Positions 5,145-10,548 of a stretch of DNA of 10,548 bases are shown piece by piece. The notes beneath the pieces were generated by a model. The model was not told the DNA's origin, searched no databases, and was given only the letters and a program-made list of their open reading frames with translations. The stretch comes from Chthoniobacter sp. (lineage in GTDB: Bacteria > Verrucomicrobiota > Verrucomicrobiia > Chthoniobacterales > Chthoniobacteraceae), in the NCBI GenBank assembly GCA_025351065.1, contig JANXWQ010000289.1, forward strand, positions 1 to 10,548. The letters are read 5' to 3'. Both the position numbers and the translations under genes were made by a program. Position 1 is the stretch's first letter. Each line of letters begins with the position of its first letter.

Positions 5145-7085
5145 GACGATCCGCAGACTGTGAGCGATTCCCTGACTTCCGTGAGGCGGCCCGTGGCTTT
5201 GGTGTGGGTGGGTTTCTGGCTGGCGCTGGTGCTTATCGGGGCAAAGGCGGTGTCGCTGGGCGTGCCGGAGACGTGGGGCTGGCCGCTGGAGCTGGCGCGG
5301 GTGTCGTTTCGCGATGTGCTTTTTGCGCTGGCGCTCGGTGGTGTCGGCGAGATTTGCGCGGCGGCGTGCAGGCGGCAGCCGCGGCTCGCGGGCGCGGTGC
5401 GGGTGGGCGTGGTGGCGGTGGCGGCGGGCTGCGCGCTGTTCAGCGTGGTGGCTTACGGCGTGTTCGAGTCGCTGGATCGTCCGCTCAGTTTCGACCTGCT
5501 GCGGCTGATGCGCGGCGCGGCGGTGAAGTCGTCCATCACCGACCGGCTGACGTGGCCCATCGGGCTCGCGATGGTGGCGGTGCCGGCGGTTTTTTTCGCG
5601 GTGGCGTGGCGCGGTTCGCGGCGGCGCGTTTTTGCGCCCGGACTCGTCGGCTGCATGGGCGCGTGGGTCGTGGTGGGTGCGCTGCAGAATCCCGCCGCCG
5701 GGCTCGGGCGCAAGGCGCAGCGGCTGGTGCTGAGCCCGCATGTGGAACTCCTGCGCTCGACGCTGGTGGGGGTCGCCGGCCGCCGTCATGGGGAATTGCC
5801 GCGCGAGTTTTTGCCGGAGGATCAGGACGAGTTGCAGCCGTTTGGCAATCGCGGCGCGGCTCCGCGCACGGGCTTTCAGCCGCCGGCCAATGTGGCCCGT
5901 CCGCACAATGTCATCGTGGTGATCCTGGAGTCGGTGGGGACGAAATATCTGAGCCTGTACGGCAGCCGCTACGCGACCACGCCGCACCTCGCCGAGGAGG
6001 CAAAGCACGCGCTGGTTTTCGACAATGTTCACGCCCATGCGCCGTACACGTTTTGCACTTTCATGGCGGTGAATTTTTCCATCTACCCCGGCCTGCCGTG
6101 GTGCTATGCGCCTGGTGGACGCTCGCCGGACGGCGGGCCGCACAGTCTGCCGCCGACGCTGGCCGCGGTGCTCCAGCCGCGCGGTTGGCGCACGGCCTAT
6201 CTGCACAATGGCGACATGGATTGGGGCGGGGAAAAAGTGCTGCTCACGGGCGCGGGCTACGACACCGTGGAGGACTACCACGATTTCAAAGCGCCGGAAC
6301 TCACGTCGTGGGGCGCGGAGGATCGCTACCTCATCGACCGGCTGATCCAGTGGATCGATGAAAAGCCGGGGCAGCCTTTTCTCGCCTACTGCTGGACGGA
6401 TCAGACGCACAATCCTTACGTGCGGCGACCCGGTTCGCGGAGCGTGGATTTTTTCCAAGGCCAGCCGCCGCCGGCGCATCGCGAGGCGCTGGGAAAATAT
6501 CTCAACGTGCTGCACGAGACCGACGAACATCTCGGGCGGCTCTTTGCCGCGCTGCGCGCGCGCGGGTTGGCGGACGACACGCTGGTCGTGGTGACGGGCG
6601 ATCACGGCGAGGCGTTCGCCGATCCGCACGACCAGCAGGGGCACGGCTTTTCCATCTGGCAGGAAGAGGTGAATGTGCCGTTCATGGTGTGGAATCCGCG
6701 GCTGTTTCCCGAGGGCCGGCGGGAGCCCGCGGTCGGCGGCCATGTGGATTTGAATCCGACGGTCGCGGACCTCGTGGGCGCGGAGGTGCCGGATGCGTGG
6801 CAGGGCCACAGCCTGTTCGCGAGCGGGCGGCCGGAGCGCACGTTTTTCGTGGCGAGCGTGGACGACTACCTCCTCGGCATCCGCGAGGAGCGGTGGAAAT
6901 ACATCTTCGAGGCGACCAGCGGACACGAGTCGCTCTTTGACCTCGCCGCCGATCCCGGTGAGCAGCGCAACGTGCTCGCCGCCGAGCCCGCGCGCGTGCG
7001 CCGCCTGCGCCAGCGGCTCGCGGCGTGGATCGCGTTTGAGGAGCAGTTTCTCGCCGCACCCGCCACAGCGGCGGCGGCGCGGTAG
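5130..7085 (+). CDS. LtaS-like membrane sulfatase-superfamily enzyme (putative phosphoglycerol transferase or phosphoethanolamine transferase type)
   Basis: This 651-aa protein has five predicted N-terminal membrane helices (about 22-42, 60-78, 88-110, 142-160, 166-185), a linker, and an alkaline-phosphatase/sulfatase fold from about residue 258. That size and layout match lipoteichoic acid synthase and related polymer-modifying transferases. Catalytic positions are visible: E267 in VVILESVG, T307 in APYTFCTF aligned with the LtaS threonine nucleophile (followed at the same spacing by SIYP versus SLYP), H427 in TDQTHNPY, and D491-H492 in VVVTGDHGEAF. There is no sulfatase CXPXR motif, so a Thr-dependent transferase or hydrolase outside the cytoplasm is likelier than a sulfatase. 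The donor and acceptor are unknown. GTG at 5130 follows AAAAGGGG (5112-5119). It converges with the DUF1080 gene 12 bp downstream. Confidence 0.88.
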   Translation: MRLFRDDPQTVSDSLTSVRRPVALVWVGFWLALVLIGAKAVSLGVPETWGWPLELARVSFRDVLFALALGGVGEICAAACRRQPRLAGAVRVGVVAVAAGCALFSVVAYGVFESLDRPLSFDLLRLMRGAAVKSSITDRLTWPIGLAMVAVPAVFFAVAWRGSRRRVFAPGLVGCMGAWVVVGALQNPAAGLGRKAQRLVLSPHVELLRSTLVGVAGRRHGELPREFLPEDQDELQPFGNRGAAPRTGFQPPANVARPHNVIVVILESVGTKYLSLYGSRYATTPHLAEEAKHALVFDNVHAHAPYTFCTFMAVNFSIYPGLPWCYAPGGRSPDGGPHSLPPTLAAVLQPRGWRTAYLHNGDMDWGGEKVLLTGAGYDTVEDYHDFKAPELTSWGAEDRYLIDRLIQWIDEKPGQPFLAYCWTDQTHNPYVRRPGSRSVDFFQGQPPPAHREALGKYLNVLHETDEHLGRLFAALRARGLADDTLVVVTGDHGEAFADPHDQQGHGFSIWQEEVNVPFMVWNPRLFPEGRREPAVGGHVDLNPTVADLVGAEVPDAWQGHSLFASGRPERTFFVASVDDYLLGIREERWKYIFEATSGHESLFDLAADPGEQRNVLAAEPARVRRLRQRLAAWIAFEEQFLAAPATAAAAR

Positions 7086-7097
7086 CGGGCCGCGCGG

Positions 7098-7847
7098 CTA
7101 CTTCACGCCGGGCGCGGGCGGCGCGGTGATGACGCGGATTTTCAAATTCCGAAACGCCACCTCGTCGCCCTCGTCGAGCAGTACCAGCGGGCCTTTCAGT
7201 TTCGTCCCGAATCCCGGCGGCACCCGCGCCCGGCTCGCCAGCACCGCGCGCTGCAGCTCCGGGCTGCCGAGCGTGTACTCCAGCACCTTCGCGCCATTGA
7301 GCCAGTGCTCGACGCGGGTTCCCTCGACCACGACGCGGCTCTCATTCCACTGCGGCGGCATGTGGTACTCTTTGTTTTCGCCGGGCGCGAGGATGCCATA
7401 GAGCGCGCCGGTGCGCTTGATGGGCCCGCCTTTCAGCCCGTCGGGATGATGCATGTCGTCGATGAGCTGGTACTCGTGCCCCGTCGCCTTTTGCATGTAG
7501 CCCGCGTGCGCGAGATAGAGCACGCCCGAGTTGCACGACACGCCCGTGCGCCACTCGAATCGGAACTCGAAATCCGTGTACGCCTCCGCCGTCGCGAGAT
7601 CGCCGCCGGTGATTTTGCCCATCTGCTTGATCTCCTTCGGCAGCGTCAGCGCGCCCTCCTCGATCTTCCACCCAGCCTTGAGAAAATCCGGATTTTTCAA
7701 CCCACGAAAACCCGCCGCCGTCTTGCCGTCGAACAGCAGTTTCCACCCCGCCGCCTGCTCCGGGGGCGTGAGCACATTGGCCTCATCGGCCAAGGCGGAC
7801 GCGCCCAGCGCGAGCGCGGCGGCGAGAAAAGCGCGGCGGAAAAACAT
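7098..7847 (-). CDS. Secreted DUF1080 (3-keto-disaccharide hydrolase-type) protein
   Basis: This 249-aa protein starts MFFRRAFLAAALALGASALA, a signal peptide probably cleaved after ALA (residue 20). The rest is one concanavalin-like DUF1080 domain with its marks in order: GWKLLFDGKTAAGFRG (34-49), YTDFEFRFEWR (90-100), CNSGVLYLAH (105-114), GHEYQLIDD (123-131), GALYGILAP (147-155), WNESRVVVEG (167-176), HWLNGAKVLEY (181-191) and FRNLKIR at the end. Some family members hydrolyse 3-keto-glucosides, but many are uncharacterised, and here the usual QDHG near the C-terminus is replaced by LLDEGD. It lies 51 bp after the Nudix gene on the same strand and may be co-transcribed with it. No Shine-Dalgarno sequence is visible. 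Confidence 0.92.
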   Translation of the reverse strand: MFFRRAFLAAALALGASALADEANVLTPPEQAAGWKLLFDGKTAAGFRGLKNPDFLKAGWKIEEGALTLPKEIKQMGKITGGDLATAEAYTDFEFRFEWRTGVSCNSGVLYLAHAGYMQKATGHEYQLIDDMHHPDGLKGGPIKRTGALYGILAPGENKEYHMPPQWNESRVVVEGTRVEHWLNGAKVLEYTLGSPELQRAVLASRARVPPGFGTKLKGPLVLLDEGDEVAFRNLKIRVITAPPAPGVK

Positions 7848-7898
7848 GCCCGCGAAACTAGCGGGCGCGTGGCGCGTTTCGAGCGAAAAGCACCGCGC

Positions 7899-8489
7899 CT
7901 ACCACAGCCCCATCGCCACCAGCCGCGCAAACGCCGCGAGGGTATTCGCGTCGCGGATTTCCCCGCTCGCGATCATCCCCCGAAATTCCTCCCGCGAAAA
8001 CGCCCGGCACTCCGTGATGGCCTCGCTCGCATCCGGCGCCCGGCCCTGCGCGCCCGGCACCACGGGCCGCGCGAGCAGCAGGTGGCTGTGCTCGTCGGTA
8101 AAACCGCAGCTCGGAAAAAAATGGCCGAGCGGCACGACTTCGCCACCCACCGCCAGCTCGTGCCCGCTTTCCTCGCGCAGCTCGCGCAGGCCGGTCGCGC
8201 GGATCGCATCGGCCTCCGCGTGATCGTCAATCTGCCCGGCGGGAAACTCCCAGATCGTCGCGCGGATGGGCACCCGCTCCTGCCGCACCAGCAGCAGCCG
8301 CCCGTCCGCCATCTCCGGCACCACCACCACCGCGGCCTTGCGATGCGTCACCGTCCAGGTGAACGGCTGCACCCGCGTCGGCGAAGTCACCGTCACCCGA
8401 TGCACTTCGAGATACGGGTTGGCGAAAAGCGTCTCGTCGGCGTGCGTCTGCCAGCCGTCGTCGTCTTGGATGAAGTGGTGAAAAGCCAT
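7899..8489 (-). CDS. Nudix hydrolase, ADP-ribose pyrophosphatase-like
   Basis: This 196-aa protein has an N-terminal beta domain (ANPYLEVHRVTVTSP), then AAVVVVPEMADGRLLLVRQE, then WEFPAGQID leading into the Nudix box at 85-111, with G85, R102, E103, E106, E107 and G109. The box has three more residues than the GX5EX7REUXEEXGU consensus between its Gly and REL, and the first consensus Glu is displaced. WEFPAG before the box and a VRQER segment resemble ADP-ribose pyrophosphatases; the true substrate is not readable. I prefer the ATG at 8489 (MAFHHFIQDDDGWQ); an in-frame ATG at 8549 adds 20 residues without evident domain. It is divergent from the regulator at 8596 and upstream of the DUF1080 gene. 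Confidence 0.9.
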   Translation of the reverse strand: MAFHHFIQDDDGWQTHADETLFANPYLEVHRVTVTSPTRVQPFTWTVTHRKAAVVVVPEMADGRLLLVRQERVPIRATIWEFPAGQIDDHAEADAIRATGLRELREESGHELAVGGEVVPLGHFFPSCGFTDEHSHLLLARPVVPGAQGRAPDASEAITECRAFSREEFRGMIASGEIRDANTLAAFARLVAMGLW

Positions 8490-8510
8490 GCGCCGCCCCG
8501 TCTCGCACAC

Positions 8511-8524
8511 CCGCCGCGCGGCGG
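8511..8524. repeat. 14-bp perfect palindrome in the divergent Nudix/regulator region
   Basis: CCGCCGCGCGGCGG is fully self-complementary. It lies between the Nudix start at 8489 and the regulator start at 8596, so it could be an operator serving either gene. If the Nudix gene starts at 8549 instead, the palindrome is coding and the idea falls. GC-rich palindromes also arise easily in this genome. Confidence 0.35.
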
Positions 8525-8595
8525 CAAAACCTTTCCCCATTTCCGGCACGCCCCCTGCATTACCGATCCATAACTTTCATAATTACCACACCATC

Positions 8596-9720
8596 ATGAC
8601 CGCCAAACGCATCCTCCTCGTCCACGAAGACCAACTCCTCGCCAATATGTATCGCGAGCGTCTCGAAGACGACGGCTTCACCGTCGAGGCCGCCCGCACC
8701 GGCGACGCCGCCCTCCGCTCCATCGCCGCCTGCCCGCCCGACCTCGTCGTGCTCGATGCCGTCACCCCCGAACCCGCGCCCGCCCGGCTCATCGCCACCC
8801 TGCGCCGCGACGCCGCCACCCGCAGCCTGCCCGTGGTCTGCCTCGCCACCTCCCGCCTCCAGCTCGCCGAAGATGCCCAGACCGCCGGGGCCACCCGCGT
8901 CCTCGCCCGGACTTGCAACCCCATGGCCGAACTCATCGACGCCGTCGAGACCACCTTTGGCCTCACCCGCACCGCCCTGCTTTCCAAAGGCCTCACCTTT
9001 CGCCCCGACCAAAGCTGGATCACCATGGGCCTCGACAGTGCCCCCGACACCATCACCGCCCTCCGCCGCTCGCTCCACGGCCTCAGCCGCGACGCCGCCG
9101 ACGGCCCGGCCCTGCGCGACCTTTTCCAGCACATCCACGGCCTCACCGAGCAGATGGCCATGCTCGGCCAGCGCCCCATCTTTCAATTCACCGCCGCCCT
9201 CGAAGCCCTCGTCTTCGACCTCATCCAGCTCCCAGGCACCATCAACCCCTCCACCCTGCGCACCCTCAGCCAGGCGCTCGACTTTCTCTCCGTCTTCCTC
9301 AAAGAACCCCACCGCAGCCTCGCCCGCGACACCGCCACCGCCCACGTCCTCGTCGTCGATGACGAGGACGGCGCCCGCAAAATCATCGCCGCCGCCATGC
9401 GCCTCGTCGGCCTCAACGCACTCACCGCCGACACCCCCGCCGCCGGCCTCGCCGCCCTCGCCCGGCAGGACTTCGACGCCATCTTCCTCGACATCGGCCT
9501 GCCCGAGATGACCGGCTTCGACCTTTGCACCCGCACCCGCGCCCTGCCCCAGCACGAGAAAACCCCCATCATCTTCGTCACCGGCATGAGCACCTTTCAA
9601 AACCGCGTCCAATCCAGCCTCAGCGGCGGCCAGGACTTCGTCGGCAAACCCTTCAACGTCGCTGAACTCGGCGTCAAAGCCCTCCTCTGGGTCTTCAAGG
9701 GCCAGCTCGGGCTCCTCTAG
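8596..9720 (+). CDS. REC-Hpt-REC two-component regulator
   Basis: This 374-aa protein carries two receiver domains. REC1 (about 4-120) begins KRILLVHEDQLL and keeps an acidic pair (E11, D12), phosphoacceptor D54 and T85, but the conserved Lys-Pro is replaced by R105-T106 (VLARTCNP), so it may be impaired. REC2 (about 250-370) is canonical: D255, D256, D299 (FLDIGLPEMTG), T329 and K351-P352. Between them, LFQHIHGLTEQMAMLG (176-191) resembles a histidine phosphotransfer motif (HXLKGXA) with H181 aligned and Lys-Gly altered to Thr-Glu. There is no kinase or DNA-binding output domain, so it should act by phosphorelay or protein contact in the cytoplasm. ATG at 8596 is chosen because REC1 starts four residues later. 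There is no Shine-Dalgarno sequence, and the cognate kinase is not in the window. Confidence 0.9.
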   Translation: MTAKRILLVHEDQLLANMYRERLEDDGFTVEAARTGDAALRSIAACPPDLVVLDAVTPEPAPARLIATLRRDAATRSLPVVCLATSRLQLAEDAQTAGATRVLARTCNPMAELIDAVETTFGLTRTALLSKGLTFRPDQSWITMGLDSAPDTITALRRSLHGLSRDAADGPALRDLFQHIHGLTEQMAMLGQRPIFQFTAALEALVFDLIQLPGTINPSTLRTLSQALDFLSVFLKEPHRSLARDTATAHVLVVDDEDGARKIIAAAMRLVGLNALTADTPAAGLAALARQDFDAIFLDIGLPEMTGFDLCTRTRALPQHEKTPIIFVTGMSTFQNRVQSSLSGGQDFVGKPFNVAELGVKALLWVFKGQLGLL

Positions 9721-10227
9721 TTGTCGGGCAAAAAGCCATCCGTCAGCCGCGGCCGCGCCTTCCTGGACCGCAGAGATGCTAGGGGAAAGAGAGTGCCGCA
9801 GAGGAATTTGGCACAAAAAAACCTCTGCGACCCTCTCAAAACCGCCGCGCCTCTGCGGCAAAAACCCGCCCAGCCAGACCGACCACCCTCCGCCATTCCA
9901 TCCTTTCCCACCGCACCCGACGCCCACCGCACGCGATCAAAAACCCGACACTTTCCTCAAAAAACCGCCACCTACACGGCGCCACCCTCCCCATTCGTCA
10001 CTCATAATTCAAAATTCCTCATTCATCCCTCCCCCACTCCAGCTCCTCCATTCCACCTAGACGCCACCACCCTCATCGCGCAACCTCCTCACGCTGCCGT
10101 CCCTCCTCACGGCCCGCCGCCTGCTCCCGAAAGATTACCGAATCGTTACAAAGCTTACCTTTCCTAAACAAAATTTTATTGAATTGTCCTTGCACCAACC
10201 CGAAATCCGCCTAACTACACACCATCT
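9721..10227. other. Non-coding stretch with CCGCAGAG repeat family
   Basis: I see no credible gene in these 507 bp; a long plus-strand frame here is rich in Pro, Thr and Ala without any domain. The left part holds the short repeats described separately. The middle is C/A-rich with CATAATTCAAAATTCCTCATTC at about 10003-10024. The last 90 bp turn AT-rich (AAACAAAATTTTATTGAATT, about 10166-10185), a probable promoter region for the next gene. A weak candidate there is TTGCAC (10190) with TAACTA (10212). Confidence 0.6.
9768..9858. repeat. Four copies of CCGCAGAG in both orientations
   Basis: CCGCAGAGA (9768-9776) and CCGCAGAGG (9796-9804) are followed by the inverse forms CCTCTGCGA (9822-9830) and CCTCTGCGG (9850-9858). 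The second and third can form an 8-bp stem with a 17-nt loop, and the second and fourth a 9-bp stem. The block starts about 48 bp after the regulator's stop codon, so it may act as a terminator or 3'-end hairpin. Similar CGCAGAG-rich repeats are, from memory, dispersed in some Verrucomicrobiota genomes. Confidence 0.55.
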
Positions 10228-10548
10228 ATGAAAGCCTCCTCCCGCTCCATCCGCCCGCTCGCCACTGCGCTAGCCTGCACGCTCCTCGCGTCCCTGCTAC
10301 CCGCGCTCCACGCGCAAACTACGGCGACAACCGTGCCAGTGGGGTTTATTACCCGCACCATTCCCGCTGCGGTTGATGCAACCACGCCATCTAACACGAC
10401 GGTTTCGATCCCCCTTTACGCTACTGCAGATTTCGTTTCGACAGTCGCTACTGTCGATAGCGCCAATCAATTTACCCTGACCGGAGCTGCTTGGACTGCA
10501 GGTCAGTATGCGACTGCCGCTGCCCCCCGACTCGCTCGCGTCAAAGCT
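10228..10548 (+). CDS. Secreted protein, TIGR02597-like (3' truncated by window)
   Basis: The first 107 codons of a gene run off the right edge. A basic start and hydrophobic core (MKASSRSIRPLATALACTLL) end in PALHAQ, a likely signal-peptidase site (AHA-like, cleavage about residue 29). The mature start TTATTVPVGFITRTIPAA, followed by a segment with VSIPLYATADFVSTVATVDS and NQFTLTGAAWTAGQYATAAA, resembles the TIGR02597 family of secreted Verrucomicrobiota proteins, whose function is unknown. That match is from memory of the VPVG...L and AxW...G pattern, not a search. There is no Shine-Dalgarno sequence; the ATG is favoured by the signal peptide. Its codons look less GC-biased after residue 30 than those of the neighbouring backbone genes. 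Confidence 0.75.
   Translation, partial: MKASSRSIRPLATALACTLLASLLPALHAQTTATTVPVGFITRTIPAAVDATTPSNTTVSIPLYATADFVSTVATVDSANQFTLTGAAWTAGQYATAAAPRLARVKA

Noticed and set aside
4938..6926. 662-codon minus-strand open frame
   Set aside because: It is antisense to the LtaS-like gene, full of Arg and His, and lacks any fold pattern, as expected for the complement of a GC-rich gene.
7082..7101. Possible terminator between the convergent genes
   Set aside because: GTAGC/GCTAC gives only five pairs, overlaps both stop codons and has no T-run.
8560..9927. 455-codon minus-strand open frame
   Set aside because: It is Gly/Glu-rich and antisense to the REC-Hpt-REC gene, whose domains are unambiguous.
9721..10167. 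148-codon plus-strand open frame after the regulator
   Set aside because: Composition is Pro/Thr/Ala-rich with no domain or signal peptide, and it reads through the CCGCAGAG repeats. It follows from C-rich, stop-poor DNA.
1..10548. CRISPR array, toxin-antitoxin pair or defence system
   Set aside because: No regularly spaced repeats, no Cas-like protein and no recognisable toxin, antitoxin, nuclease or methylase motif were seen on either strand.

Overview
The window looks like high-GC chromosomal DNA from a member of the Verrucomicrobiota, possibly near Opitutales. Four things suggest this: most starts lack a Shine-Dalgarno sequence, there is a secreted DUF1080 protein, one edge gene opens with an LNYQGR-type secreted module, and the other edge gene resembles the TIGR02597 secreted family. 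The taxonomic call is inference from protein style. There is no rRNA or other decisive marker here.

Layout. The left edge (1-434, minus) is the N-terminus of a secreted protein. It is divergent from a UbiD-family prenyl-FMN decarboxylase (552-2030). A tRNA-Leu(CAA) gene follows at 2102-2185. From there to about 4885 the DNA changes character. Base composition falls (lines 2221-2280 and 2281-2340 have 29 and 28 G+C of 60, against 45-46 of 60 in sampled flanking lines), and the genes become small. At 4831-4885 a degenerate copy of the tRNA 3' half appears. I read 2131-4885 as a decayed integrative element in tRNA-Leu, about 2.75 kb long. It has a truncated tyrosine-recombinase N-terminus just inside the left end, a shared ATTAGCGA motif near both ends, and seven small cargo genes. 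The cargo comprises an Lmo0937-type membrane peptide, a charged 60-aa protein, a PA2169-type DUF2383 four-helix protein, a 38-aa membrane peptide, a His/Thr-rich lipoprotein, a DUF2127 membrane protein and a CDGSH iron-sulfur protein. Several of these families are commonly met in stress-related gene sets, so the island looks like a small envelope or redox stress cassette.

Right of the island the GC-rich backbone resumes. It holds a 26-aa membrane peptide related to the 38-aa one inside the island, then an LtaS-like membrane sulfatase-superfamily enzyme (5130-7085). Convergent to it are a secreted DUF1080 protein (7098-7847) and a Nudix hydrolase (7899-8489). A REC-Hpt-REC regulator follows (8596-9720), then a 507-bp non-coding stretch with a short inverted-repeat family. 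The window ends in the N-terminus of another secreted protein (10228 onward).

The most interesting items are the tRNA-anchored relic island, the pair of related micro-proteins straddling its right end, a 14-bp inverted repeat whose right arm overlaps the GTG start of the sulfatase-like gene, and the regulator with one degenerate and one canonical receiver domain around a divergent Hpt-like segment.
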